Part shown: in pieces, positions 9,000 to 17,781 of the stretch | Layout: every line of letters starts with the position of its first letter | How positions within the stretch are numbered: position 1 is the stretch's first letter | Assembly (NCBI RefSeq): GCF_003385955.1 | Contig: NZ_QRDW01000002.1 | Location: 1-64,000 of the forward strand | Direction: 5' to 3' | DNA: 64,000 nt | From: Aestuariispira insulae | GTDB lineage: Bacteria; Pseudomonadota; Alphaproteobacteria; UBA8366; Aestuariispiraceae | Notes under the pieces: model-generated | Databases searched by the model: none | Seen by the model: the letters and a program-made list of their open reading frames with translations, nothing else | Told to the model about the DNA's origin: nothing | Position numbers and translations under genes: made by a program

Positions 9000-10628
9000 A
9001 TGAGTGCTTTCCGCGGGCGCAATTGCCTCGCGGCAGTTTTCGCCGCCGGCCTGTTGCTGTCCGGCTGTGAAACCGGCGAGGAATTGGAACCTGGAACCAT
9101 CGGGTATGTCGGCGGTTTCTTTGGCGGTGTCGCCGGGGATGAACCCAATGCCGTGCTGCTGGCGCGCGATGTGCTGACGGCAGGTGGCACGGCGGCGGAT
9201 GCGGCTGTCGCCATGTCCTTTGCCATGACGGCAACGGCGCCGGGCAATGTCAGCCTGGGTGGCGGCGGTGTCTGTATGGTGCATGATTCCACTGCCGGCA
9301 TTACGGAAATGCTGGATTTCACGGCAGTTTCCGCCACAGGAAAAACCGGCCCGGTCGCGGTTGGCGTGCCGGCATTCACCCGTGGCATGGTTGCGCTTCA
9401 TGCCCGCTATGGCAGCCTGGACTGGCGATTGTTGCTGGCGCAGCCGGAGCGGATCGCCCGGATTGGTCATCGTTTGTCCCGGGCAACCGCGACCGATCTC
9501 AAACGGGTTTATTCCGCGTTGTCCCGAGATCCGGAATTCCGGAAAATCTTCACCAGTCCGGAAGGCCGGTCTTATGAAGAAAGTCAGGCTTTGCGCCAGA
9601 TTGATTTGGCGACCTTGCTGGGCCGTATCCGCGTTCAGGGCGGTGGGGTGATCTATTCAGGCAATACAGCCCGCCAGATTGTTGCCGCCGTGGGCGAGGT
9701 GGGAGGAAACCTTACGCTTCAGGATCTGCAGGATTACAGGCCGCAGTGGCGCAACACGCTGACGGTGGAACTGGGAGATGACGCAGCACATTTCCCGATG
9801 CCGGATGTCGGGGGCGGTGCGCTTTTGGCTCAGGCATTTGCACAGCTTGCCTATGATGACCGTTATGCCGAAGCCGGTGCCGACGAAAGGCCGCATATGA
9901 TTCTTGAGGCATTGAAGCGGGCCTATATCGAGCGCGGGCGTTATCTGGATCAGGATTGGCAGGACGATACCTCTGCACAGGGGATTCTGCTGTCCGAGGA
10001 AAAAATAGAAGGGTTGATTGCCAGCTATGATCCGTCAAAGGCGACAGCCCTCAGCCGTCTCGGCCCTGTTCCCAGCAAAACGGAACCCCCCGCCGGTACC
10101 GGTATCCTGGTAGTTGATCCATCGGGGATGGCGGTGGCTTGTGAATTTGGCCTCAACAACCTGTTTGGGATTGGGCGGATTGCGCCCGGGACTGGTTCTT
10201 TTATCGCCGCGGCACCCGATGCCCGGAACCGCAACAGCTTGAATCTCGGAGCCTTCATGGTTTCCAACCGGGCCAATTTCAAATTTCGCTATGCGGCGGC
10301 AGGTGGCGGCGGCATCACCAAGGATGCGGCGGTCCTGTCCATTGCGGCTGAGACCCTATTGGGGAATACACCGCTGGAAGAAGCTGTGCGCCAGGCCCGG
10401 CTTTCCGCAGGGCCCAACCTGACCAACAGCTATGTTGAAAATGAAAATGGGGCGAATCTGAAGGCCTCGCTGATGAAGCGCGGCCATAAGGTGGAAGGGG
10501 CTGGGCGTTTCGGCCGGGTGAACGTGATGTATTGCCCCAGTGGCCTGCCGCAAAGTGATCCGGGCCGGATTGCCTGTGCGATTGAAGAAGACACGCGTGG
10601 CCATGGCCTCGGGATCATGTCGAAGTAG
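9000..10628 (+). CDS. Gamma-glutamyltransferase-like lipoprotein, probable pseudoenzyme
   Basis: This is a 542-residue GGT-family protein with a lipoprotein signal (LLLSGC). Family landmarks are present: the N-terminal GGTAADAAVAMSFAM, the GNVSLGGGGVCMVH substrate segment and LNNLFGIGRIAPGTGSF after the autocleavage site. At that site active GGTs have T-T-H followed by hydrophobics and VVD; here the residues are G366-T367-G368-ILVVD. The nucleophilic Thr therefore aligns with Gly, and the PLSSM motif is not seen. Loss of self-processing activity is inferred. Two upstream ATGs (8964, 8967) are possible starts, but 9000 begins a clean lipoprotein signal. Confidence 0.85.
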   Translation: MSAFRGRNCLAAVFAAGLLLSGCETGEELEPGTIGYVGGFFGGVAGDEPNAVLLARDVLTAGGTAADAAVAMSFAMTATAPGNVSLGGGGVCMVHDSTAGITEMLDFTAVSATGKTGPVAVGVPAFTRGMVALHARYGSLDWRLLLAQPERIARIGHRLSRATATDLKRVYSALSRDPEFRKIFTSPEGRSYEESQALRQIDLATLLGRIRVQGGGVIYSGNTARQIVAAVGEVGGNLTLQDLQDYRPQWRNTLTVELGDDAAHFPMPDVGGGALLAQAFAQLAYDDRYAEAGADERPHMILEALKRAYIERGRYLDQDWQDDTSAQGILLSEEKIEGLIASYDPSKATALSRLGPVPSKTEPPAGTGILVVDPSGMAVACEFGLNNLFGIGRIAPGTGSFIAAAPDARNRNSLNLGAFMVSNRANFKFRYAAAGGGGITKDAAVLSIAAETLLGNTPLEEAVRQARLSAGPNLTNSYVENENGANLKASLMKRGHKVEGAGRFGRVNVMYCPSGLPQSDPGRIACAIEEDTRGHGLGIMSK

Positions 10629-10647
10629 CCTTGGGAGCCAATGGGCC

Positions 10648-11811
10648 ATGTCTGGTTTGAAACAGTCCCTGCGGGGCAAAATTCCGCCTTTTATTGTCAT
10701 GGAAGTGATGCGGGCGGCCGCGCTTCGGGAATATGAAGATAAGGCCGTATATCATCTGGAGGTTGGCCAGCCGGGAACCGGGGCGCCAAGAGGTGTGATC
10801 ACCGCGGCGAAAGAGGCGCTGGATAGCAACCGGATCGGTTATACCGTCGCACTTGGCGTGCCGGAATTACGTGAAGCAATCGCGAAACATTATTCAACGG
10901 TTTATGGTGTTGAGGTGCCGGCGGATAATGTGGTGGCGACCACTGGTTCCTCCGCCGGGTTCCTGTTGTCTTTCCTGGCCTGTTTTGATCCGGGCGACAG
11001 GGTTGCGCTGGCTGCGCCCGGTTATCCCTGTTACCGGCATATCCTGAATGTGCTGGGGGTTGAGCCTGTCAGCCTGGAAACCGGTCCGGCGGAGCGGTAT
11101 CAGCCGACACCGGCATTGCTCGAAAAAGCCCTGCAGGATGGGCCGATCCATGGTTTGATTGTGGCCAGCCCTTCCAATCCCAGCGGCACAATGCTGGGGG
11201 ATGAGGAAATGAAGGCCCTGGCGGATTTCTGCCGTGACCATGGCATTCGCATCATCAGTGATGAAATTTACCAGGGCATCAGCTATGGCAAGCCGACAAG
11301 ATCCATGCTCTCTTTTGAGCCTGAATGTCTGGTGATTAATAGTTTTTCAAAATATTTCTCCATGACCGGCTGGCGATTGGGCTGGATGGTGGTGCCGGAC
11401 GGGCTGATGCGCTCTGTGGAAAGCCTGGCGCAAAATCTATTCATATCGCCGCCGACCTTGAGCCAGGTTGCGGCGGTGGCCGCCTTTGATTGCGAAGAGG
11501 AATTGCAGGCGAATGTGGCCAATTATGCCCGCAGCCGTGAAATGTTGTTGAATGAACTACCGGGCATGGGATTTGATCGGCTGGCACCATCCGACGGCGC
11601 GTTTTACGTCTATGCGGACGTGGCCAATCTCACGAATGACTCACAGACATTTTGTCGTCGGATTCTGAATGAGACCGGGGTGGCGGTGACGCCCGGGCTG
11701 GACTTTGATTCAGGCCGCGGCCATCACACAATGCGCTTTTCCTTTGCTGGAAGCCCGGATGAGATCCACGGTGCGATCAAGGCGTTAAAGGGCTGGCACG
11801 GACTGAGATGA
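10648..11811 (+). CDS. PLP-dependent class I/II aminotransferase
   Basis: This 387-residue fold-type I enzyme transfers amino groups between an amino acid and a 2-oxo acid. Visible motifs are YTVALGVPELREAIA, the cofactor Asn region ASPSNPSGTML, the Asp/Tyr pair ISDEIYQGISY, and the Schiff-base Lys in NSFSKYFSMTGWRLGW. A final Arg in MRFSFAG binds the substrate carboxylate. It resembles aspartate/aromatic aminotransferase subgroup I proteins; the substrate is not resolved. The ATG at 10648 has GGGAG upstream. It follows the GGT-like gene by 19 bases and is probably cotranscribed. Confidence 0.9.
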   Translation: MSGLKQSLRGKIPPFIVMEVMRAAALREYEDKAVYHLEVGQPGTGAPRGVITAAKEALDSNRIGYTVALGVPELREAIAKHYSTVYGVEVPADNVVATTGSSAGFLLSFLACFDPGDRVALAAPGYPCYRHILNVLGVEPVSLETGPAERYQPTPALLEKALQDGPIHGLIVASPSNPSGTMLGDEEMKALADFCRDHGIRIISDEIYQGISYGKPTRSMLSFEPECLVINSFSKYFSMTGWRLGWMVVPDGLMRSVESLAQNLFISPPTLSQVAAVAAFDCEEELQANVANYARSREMLLNELPGMGFDRLAPSDGAFYVYADVANLTNDSQTFCRRILNETGVAVTPGLDFDSGRGHHTMRFSFAGSPDEIHGAIKALKGWHGLR

Positions 11812-11831
11812 GTGTTCTGGTGCCGAGGCGC

Positions 11832-13835
11832 TCAGATTTTCAGGCACCAGAAAACATACATGGACCCGAAAGCGTTGGGATATGCCTCTTCAAAGTCGGC
11901 CCAGCGTTCCAGGTCCCGCAATAACGCCGGATCGTGGTTCTGATCCAAAAAGCGCTGTCGCTGCCAGCGGCTGGGGAATTGGAAGCCCAAAAACCGAAGG
12001 CCCAGCATCTGGAGGGCGGATTGTATTTCCGCAATGGTGAACTGATGTTCCTGCACATGAAAGACCAGGTCCCGGCAGGCGGAGAGGGTGTAAAAGTCAC
12101 TGCTTTTCAGGATTTCGCGTTCCGGAGCATTTTCCGGCAGGGCTAGGATCTCCGCGCGATAGGCACGAATATCATCCAGGGTCGCAGTATAGCCTTTTTG
12201 TTTTATCTGGTTCCTGGCGTCGCGGATAGCGCTGCGGGCAGACCGGCTGTAGAGGCCGATTTTCATAAAACCGCCCGTTTCCAGGAGGTCGGTCAGGATG
12301 CGCCAGCCCGCCATCGGATCCGCCAAATGGTGCAAGACACCGGTGGATTCAATGATATCAAACCGGCGGTCCCAATCCTTCAGGGACAAAATGTCGGCCT
12401 GCATGAACTCTATATTCTCCAGTCCGGCATTGTGGCATTTCCGGATGGCATAGGAAAGCGAGCGCCGGGAAAGATCCAGGGCGGTAATATCCGCCTGGGC
12501 AAGCGCGTCCGCTGCCAGAACGCATTGTCGGCCGGTACCGCATCCGGCCAACAGCATGCGGGGAGTCTCCAGGAGTTCAGCCTCTGCCGGCAGGTCATGG
12601 TAGGGGAGCTGGGCATGAAGCAGGTCAGAAAAGTTCCCAGCGGTGCCGCGGCCGACAAGATTCCAACGCGGATAGGGGGATTCCTCGTATTGTGCGCGGA
12701 CCTGTTCGGAAACGCCTGCCTGAATGGTCCCAAAAGTTGGAATATTCCGGGCAATCTCTGCTTCGGCTAGGGGATGCTCGAGATGGCGTTCCATCAGTGC
12801 GGCAAAAAGCGGTCCTTTGGCCTCTTTTCCCAATGTGAGAATCTTATCCTGGAGCGGATGGCCGAACAGGGGCCTGAAGCATGCCAAACAGCAAACTAAC
12901 CCTGTCATTGGACCGAGAGCGTCTGAGGTGGCTTCCTCGATCAGGTGCTCGATCTGATCAACTAGCGCATGATCGTCTGTTTGTTCCTGATAGGCATATT
13001 CCGTCAGCAGGCATTGCTGGGCAAGTGCAATGGCCACCGGCTGCGCGGCTTCAAAGTTTTCCGGATCGGCCAGCAGGTGACGTGCCAGTGCCGAACGCAG
13101 ACTGATCAGTTGGCTTTCCAGCCCGGGATCGGTCATGGGGCATTCGCGCAGGAAGAACAGTAACAGCATCTCCCCGGCCAGCAGCTTAAAGTCGTCGGCG
13201 GTGAAATCAACGCGGTTCAAGATGGTTTGCAGGGTGGGTTTTGCGGCCAAAAGCGCTTGAACATTCGGGCGCAACGGCACTGGATTGATCTCGCCGGTTT
13301 GGATGACTTGCATTGCCAGCCTTTCCAACGGCTCAATATAGCGGTCGGGTCGGAAATCAGCCAGATAGCGATTCACTTCGGACCGGGCCTTGGGGCTGCT
13401 GGCCGGATGGGCAAGCGCCACAGAAAACGACTGGATCGCCGTGGCGTGATCAGGCATGTCCCGAGCCGCGATGGCGAGCAGGAAGTGACTTTCGCCATAG
13501 GCAGGATCGGTTGGTGTTGTGATCAGGGAAAGCGCTGCACGATGGGACTGCATCGCCTCTTCGGGACGGCCCAGCTGACAGAGTAACTCTCCCAGCGCGT
13601 TCAGGATCAGCGGGCTTGGCGATGCTTTGGCCGCCGTCAGGTAGTAATCCACTGCCTGTTCGGATTTGTTGGTTTTTTGCAGGAAGACCGCATAGGCGAC
13701 ATTCACACGCGGATCGTCCGGGACCTGTTGCAGGATTGCCTGATAGGCGCGGTCGGCCTCGGACAGTTTGCCTTCATGAACCAGAACATGGGCATCATAC
13801 ATTCTTGCAGGAATATCGAATTCTTGCCCTGTCAT
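11832..13835 (-). CDS. TPR-repeat protein fused to a SAM-dependent methyltransferase
   Basis: This is a 667-residue two-part protein. The first about 200 residues are TPR-like helices (HEGKLSEADRAYQAIL, ALGELLCQLGRPEEAM). A long helical linker leads to a class I methyltransferase from about residue 430, with the SAM motif LLAGCGTGRQ, ITALDLSRRSLSYA and a TGVLHHLADP motif. The N-terminal TPRs may recruit the substrate, which is unknown. It starts one base after the stop of the TetR gene, with GGAGG about 12 bases upstream, so the two form an operon under the operators near 14418-14495. Confidence 0.85.
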   Translation of the reverse strand: MTGQEFDIPARMYDAHVLVHEGKLSEADRAYQAILQQVPDDPRVNVAYAVFLQKTNKSEQAVDYYLTAAKASPSPLILNALGELLCQLGRPEEAMQSHRAALSLITTPTDPAYGESHFLLAIAARDMPDHATAIQSFSVALAHPASSPKARSEVNRYLADFRPDRYIEPLERLAMQVIQTGEINPVPLRPNVQALLAAKPTLQTILNRVDFTADDFKLLAGEMLLLFFLRECPMTDPGLESQLISLRSALARHLLADPENFEAAQPVAIALAQQCLLTEYAYQEQTDDHALVDQIEHLIEEATSDALGPMTGLVCCLACFRPLFGHPLQDKILTLGKEAKGPLFAALMERHLEHPLAEAEIARNIPTFGTIQAGVSEQVRAQYEESPYPRWNLVGRGTAGNFSDLLHAQLPYHDLPAEAELLETPRMLLAGCGTGRQCVLAADALAQADITALDLSRRSLSYAIRKCHNAGLENIEFMQADILSLKDWDRRFDIIESTGVLHHLADPMAGWRILTDLLETGGFMKIGLYSRSARSAIRDARNQIKQKGYTATLDDIRAYRAEILALPENAPEREILKSSDFYTLSACRDLVFHVQEHQFTIAEIQSALQMLGLRFLGFQFPSRWQRQRFLDQNHDPALLRDLERWADFEEAYPNAFGSMYVFWCLKI

Positions 13836-13836
13836 A

Positions 13837-14400
13837 TTAATCTGAAGCCTCCGAGACCTCATTGAGCAGTGATTTTGCGATGAGGTCGAAACCCTCCATG
13901 TCCGACATGGTTCGGGCGACAATCATGGCCCCTTCCAGGGTCGCTAAGGTTCTCATGGCCCAGATAGCAGGAGACATTAATCGCCTGTCTTCCGCAACCC
14001 CGCGATAAAGGGCTTCCAGCCAACCTTTATTCATTTGGAAAAAGCGTTCAACCTCGGTGTTGACCTGTTTGGGTAGCGATGCGCTCTCCGCCCCGAGCAT
14101 GCCGCAAAGGCACATTTTGCCATCCTGCATCAGCGCATTGCGGAAAGCGGAGACGTAGAGAGTCAGCTTTTCCAAGGGCTGGATAGAGCTATCTTCACTG
14201 TCGGGCATGCCTTGCAGAAAGCGGTCTGTATAGCGTTTCGCAAGGGCCGAGCCCAAAGCTGCTTTTGTTGGGTAATGATAATGCACGCTGGCGCTTTTGA
14301 TGCCCACTGTCTCGGCAATATCCCGGAAACTGAAGCCGTTATAACCCTGGCGCTGGACCATATCCTCTGCCACATCGAGTATTTCGTTGGCTTTGCTCAT
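13837..14400 (-). CDS. TetR family transcriptional regulator
   Basis: This is a 187-residue repressor-type regulator. The N-terminal helix-turn-helix is clear (GFSFRDIAETVGIKSASVHYHYPTK), and the C-terminal ligand domain resembles the LmrA/YxaF branch (MLGAESASLP). It is transcribed with the TPR-methyltransferase gene. It is divergent from a double-cupin gene across a 158-base gap that carries two palindromes of one pattern, so it probably represses both directions. Its ligand is unknown. Confidence 0.93.
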   Translation of the reverse strand: MSKANEILDVAEDMVQRQGYNGFSFRDIAETVGIKSASVHYHYPTKAALGSALAKRYTDRFLQGMPDSEDSSIQPLEKLTLYVSAFRNALMQDGKMCLCGMLGAESASLPKQVNTEVERFFQMNKGWLEALYRGVAEDRRLMSPAIWAMRTLATLEGAMIVARTMSDMEGFDLIAKSLLNEVSEASD

Positions 14401-14417
14401 ACCTGTATCCTTTTCTT

Positions 14418-14435
14418 CCCTATCGATAGATAGGG
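14418..14435. promoter_or_regulatory. Probable TetR operator 1
   Basis: CCCTATCGATAGATAGGG has 7-base arms around a 4-base centre. It contains CTATC-N4-GATAG, the same core as the second palindrome in this gap. It lies 17 bases upstream of the tetR start codon, a position suited to autorepression. Confidence 0.65.
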
Positions 14436-14477
14436 GTTGAAAGCAGTTTAGGGAAGCCCAAATATTGTTGATGAAAA

Positions 14478-14495
14478 CTATCTAGTGATAGATAG
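14478..14495. promoter_or_regulatory. Probable TetR operator 2
   Basis: CTATCTAGTGATAGATAG has 7-base arms, and it shares the CTATC-N4-GATAG core with operator 1. It lies about 60 bases upstream of the double-cupin gene, which suits control of that promoter. Confidence 0.65.
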
Positions 14496-14558
14496 AATGA
14501 TGAGCAAAGCTCTGAGAGGCGCTGTGGATATGGACATTCAAAGAGGGATATTGGAACC

Positions 14559-15221
14559 ATGATGATCAATGCGGATTTTTCCAAGCGGGTTGCGATATTG
14601 CCCGACCAGATGCAGTGGGAGGCCTCGCCAGCCGGCGGGGTGGAGCGTATCAAGCTGGATCGGATCGGCGTGGAAAGTGGTCATGCCACATCCATCGTCC
14701 GCTTTGCGCCCGGGGCGGCCTTTCCGGAACATGAGCATCCGGGCGGAGAGGAGTTTTATGTGTTGGAAGGTGTCTTTTCCGATGACAGCGGTGATTATCC
14801 GGCTGGCAGCTATATCCGCAATCCCATCGGCACCCGGCACAGCCCGCACAGTAAAGATGGGTGCACCATCTTCGTGAAGCTCTGGCAGTTTGAGGATGAG
14901 GACCAGACGCAGCTTGCGATAGATAGCCGCGCATCACGATGGATGCCGGGGCTGGTGGAGGGGCTCAGTGTCTTACCACTGCATCAGTTTAGCACCGAGC
15001 ATGTAGCCCTGGTCCGTTGGGAGCCAGGCACGGTATTTATGCCGCATTACCATCCGGGCGGTGAGGAAATCCTAGTTCTGGAGGGGACCCTCTCAGATGA
15101 AAAGGGGGATTATCCAAAGGGCAGTTGGATTCGGAATCCACCTGGCAGTCACCATGCGCCTTTCAGCCATGAAGGATGCCTGATACTGGTGAAAACAGGG
15201 CATCTTTCCCGGACAGCTTAA
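14559..15221 (+). CDS. Double cupin protein, ChrR-like
   Basis: This is a 220-residue protein made of two similar cupin barrels. Metal-site motifs repeat as HEHPGGEEFYVLEG in the first half and HYHPGGEEILVLEG in the second, each followed by a GDYP..S(Y/W)IRNP segment. Such ChrR-type cupins bind a metal and act as small-molecule sensors or dioxygenase-like enzymes; the reaction here is unknown. The internal duplication is evident by eye. The gene is divergent from tetR and likely under its control. Confidence 0.85.
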   Translation: MMINADFSKRVAILPDQMQWEASPAGGVERIKLDRIGVESGHATSIVRFAPGAAFPEHEHPGGEEFYVLEGVFSDDSGDYPAGSYIRNPIGTRHSPHSKDGCTIFVKLWQFEDEDQTQLAIDSRASRWMPGLVEGLSVLPLHQFSTEHVALVRWEPGTVFMPHYHPGGEEILVLEGTLSDEKGDYPKGSWIRNPPGSHHAPFSHEGCLILVKTGHLSRTA

Positions 15222-15237
15222 GGGCAGGCTTAAAATG

Positions 15238-15699
15238 TCAGAGGGTTTTTTCCATGAAAAGGGAATAGGGATCTTCCCGGTAGTCGCCGAACGGGCCGGT
15301 TTCGGCAAAGCCGAGGGATTGATACAAGGCCTCGGCTTCCGGCTGGGAAGGCCCCATTTCCAGTTTCAGACAGGGCAGCTTGGCCTGTTGGGCATGATCA
15401 ATGATGGCCTGCATCAAAAGTCGACCGACTTTTCGCCCGCGGCCCTCGGAACCGACAAACAGACGTTTGATCTCGCCATATTGGCCCTTGTTAAGATACC
15501 CGCCACATCCGACGGCACGACCGCTGATCCTGGCCACAAAGAAAGTGACGTCGGCGGCTTCAAGGGCGGAAACATCAACCAGATGATTGCTTTCCGGTGG
15601 ATAGAGATCTGCGAAAAAGGCGTCACTGGCATCCAGTAGCGCTTTGACCTCTGGCGCGATTTTTTCTTCAATCGCGATTGTGATACCGGTCTCAGTCAT
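15238..15699 (-). CDS. GNAT family N-acetyltransferase
   Basis: This is a 153-residue acetyl-CoA-dependent acyltransferase. The acetyl-CoA motif is visible as IKRLFVGSEGRGRKVGRLLMQAI, with the C-terminal YQSLGFAETGPFG segment. It resembles MarR-associated or YafP-type small GNATs; the acceptor is unknown. The ATG at 15699 overlaps the end of the DUF2062 gene by 8 bases, which indicates coupled translation and supports this start over a longer reading. Confidence 0.88.
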   Translation of the reverse strand: MTETGITIAIEEKIAPEVKALLDASDAFFADLYPPESNHLVDVSALEAADVTFFVARISGRAVGCGGYLNKGQYGEIKRLFVGSEGRGRKVGRLLMQAIIDHAQQAKLPCLKLEMGPSQPEAEALYQSLGFAETGPFGDYREDPYSLFMEKTL

Positions 15700-16285
15700 T
15701 GCGATGCCGGAAACGCTGATAGCGTTTTGCCAGCACCAGGGCGAGCCAATAGCCGAGCGCTCCAAAGCCGATGGCATAGGGCAGGCAACCGACCACCAGG
15801 GCCAGGCCGATATCCTGGATCATGGTCCAGAGAAACAGCATGGAATCGCTGAAAGTGTCGATATTGGACAGGCCTTCGTTGATATAGCTGCGGAAACTAT
15901 CCTCATCCAAGTCGCTGCCGTTGGACGGCAGGATCGCCTTGCCCGTGACATAAAAGACGTAATAGAGCGGCACCATGGTTGCGCCATTGGATAGCCAGGA
16001 CCAGGCAATTGCCATGATCAGGCTGAAATGGAAATCAAAACGCCGGGCGGCATACCAAAGCAAGATGACAAAGGGAATCTGGATGCCAACGGTCGGAGTC
16101 ATGCCGACAAACAGACCAATGGCAGCCCCCCAGGCTATCACTTGCGGGCCGCGTTTCTCCCGAATGATCGGCACCACCAGGCGGAAATAGAGCAGCCGCA
16201 CAAATCGGGTCAGGAATTTATGCTTGTTGTCGCGATGCCGCACCTCGTCAAACCAGTGCAGCGCTTCACCGTTCGGGCCTTTCAT
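15692..16285 (-). CDS. DUF2062 membrane protein
   Basis: This is a 197-residue inner-membrane protein with three or four hydrophobic stretches. It has the DUF2062 signature (GAAIGLFVGMTPTVGIQIPFVILLW written across two helices, then WLSNGATMVPLYY). The family's function is unknown, though it often sits beside lipid or cell-envelope genes, as here next to a phosphatidyltransferase. The ATG at 16285 is preferred, because the longer reading would overlap the upstream gene by 29 bases. Confidence 0.85.
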   Translation of the reverse strand: MKGPNGEALHWFDEVRHRDNKHKFLTRFVRLLYFRLVVPIIREKRGPQVIAWGAAIGLFVGMTPTVGIQIPFVILLWYAARRFDFHFSLIMAIAWSWLSNGATMVPLYYVFYVTGKAILPSNGSDLDEDSFRSYINEGLSNIDTFSDSMLFLWTMIQDIGLALVVGCLPYAIGFGALGYWLALVLAKRYQRFRHRND

Positions 16286-16316
16286 CGCGTTATCATTTTC
16301 TCTTTTGTTGTTCTCG

Positions 16317-16985
16317 TTACCGGTGGTCACGCGTGCGGCCCTCAAGGCTGAAATGCCGGTGAATTCGGATCAGTGCGTGGAGAATATAGAAGATGTAGTA
16401 GACGGAGAAAACCATCATCAGCAGGTTTGGCAGATCATAGGCGCTAAAGCCCTTGATTTGATAGGCCGGACCGATCAGCGATGCCAGGCAATAATTGAAG
16501 TAAAAGAAATACTTAACTCGCAAGAAGCCCCAAAGCCTTACCCCACGCCCATTGGCATAAATCGCCAGCGCGATGAAGGAGAGATAAGCGCTTGAAAAGA
16601 GAGTGGCGAAGACCGGGCTCGCGCCATAATGGAATGTAGCGGCGGCAGCCACCACGGCCACCCCAACCTGGTCCGCGGCAATATCAAGCATGGCCCCGCC
16701 TTCATGGGCCTGTCCCGTGCGCCGGGCCAGCGGGCCATCAAAACCATCCAGCACACAATAGAAAAACAGGCAGAAGGAGAGATAGAACCAATTCCCGGTT
16801 ACCGGAAGGTTGCCCTGAACGGGAATGAAAACCCCGATCACTAACAGGATGACGGCGAAAAGCGTTATATGCCAGGGGCGGATACAGGCCTTGATGAAAA
16901 AGCCGGTGACCGGCTCCAGGGCGCGGTCCCGCCAACGGGCAAATTCTTTTTGTTTGGCCCGTTCTTCTTCGTTGAAATAATCCAT
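16317..16985 (-). CDS. CDP-alcohol phosphatidyltransferase family protein
   Basis: This is a 222-residue membrane enzyme with the full CDP-alcohol motif: LDGFDGPLARRTGQAHEGG continues to a final MLDIAAD, giving D-x2-D-G-x2-A-R-x9-G-x3-D-x3-D. It should join a CDP-linked lipid head to an alcohol acceptor at the inner membrane. The exact phospholipid product cannot be told. The ATG at 16985 has AGGA close upstream; a TTG at 17003 is an alternative. It heads an operon with DUF2062 and GNAT genes. Confidence 0.88.
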   Translation of the reverse strand: MDYFNEEERAKQKEFARWRDRALEPVTGFFIKACIRPWHITLFAVILLVIGVFIPVQGNLPVTGNWFYLSFCLFFYCVLDGFDGPLARRTGQAHEGGAMLDIAADQVGVAVVAAAATFHYGASPVFATLFSSAYLSFIALAIYANGRGVRLWGFLRVKYFFYFNYCLASLIGPAYQIKGFSAYDLPNLLMMVFSVYYIFYILHALIRIHRHFSLEGRTRDHR

Positions 16986-17066
16986 ATGTCCTGTACCAGC
17001 CAATCCGGAGACTTGTAACTTTAAAAGCCTTCTACAGGATCACAGGCCCGGCGGCAATTGCCGCGC

Positions 17067-17696
17067 TCAGGAAACTGGTTTTCTTGCCACGATGAATCTC
17101 TTGGGCTTGTTTGCTGGATGATTGACGGCTTCGACCAGCTCAAATCCTGCGTTCGCGATGATGTTTTCCAAATCCCGGATGGTCAAAAACCGCACAAAGG
17201 GCCAACCCCGCAAGCGCTGCATGATCCAAAGGACCGGTTTGAACCAGCGATAATCCTCTTCCAGGCAGGCGGTTTTTGAGATGAAAAGCCCGCCTGGCAG
17301 GACATGGTCATGGACCAGAGCCAGATAACTTTCCAAATCGTCAACAAGATGCAGCAGGTTAAAGGCCAGAACCCGGTCATATTTTTGGCCATCCAGGTGG
17401 CCGTCCCGCAAGGATGTTTGAACGAAATCCATATTGTCAGCCTTTTGTTCCCGGGCTTTCTCGACGGCGATATCCAGCATGGATTGTGAAAAATCACTGG
17501 CGGTGATGTGACCGACCAGCTTTGCCAGTCTGAGGGCGGTTGTACCGGTGCCGCAACCGATTTCCAGCACACTGTCCGTTTTGTTAAGATGGCGTGCGGT
17601 GCTTGCCAGGGTGTTTTCGTAACTGTCCGGGTCGGCGACAGGACGTTTGGCATATTTCCGCGCAATCTTGTCCCAGAATGTGAATGGTTTGGTCAT
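17067..17696 (-). CDS. Class I SAM-dependent methyltransferase
   Basis: This is a 209-residue methyltransferase with motif I VLEIGCGTGTTALRLA, motif II ITASDFSQSML and motif IV RVLAFNLLHLVDD. The methyl acceptor is unknown. A C-terminal basic tail (KPKRFIVARK) ends the domain. It is divergent from a LysR gene across an 85-base gap, so the regulator may control it. Confidence 0.9.
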   Translation of the reverse strand: MTKPFTFWDKIARKYAKRPVADPDSYENTLASTARHLNKTDSVLEIGCGTGTTALRLAKLVGHITASDFSQSMLDIAVEKAREQKADNMDFVQTSLRDGHLDGQKYDRVLAFNLLHLVDDLESYLALVHDHVLPGGLFISKTACLEEDYRWFKPVLWIMQRLRGWPFVRFLTIRDLENIIANAGFELVEAVNHPANKPKRFIVARKPVS

Positions 17697-17781
17697 ATTT
17701 GAGCCCCGATAGAAAATTCTTTGCTGAAAAGCTTATATATGCAGAGAAGACGGATAAATTGACAAAATTCTCCGATCCATT

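Noticed and set aside
8961-9470. N-terminal extension of the bepA-like frame
   Set aside because: It overlaps the GGT-like gene; the signal peptide begins at 8960.
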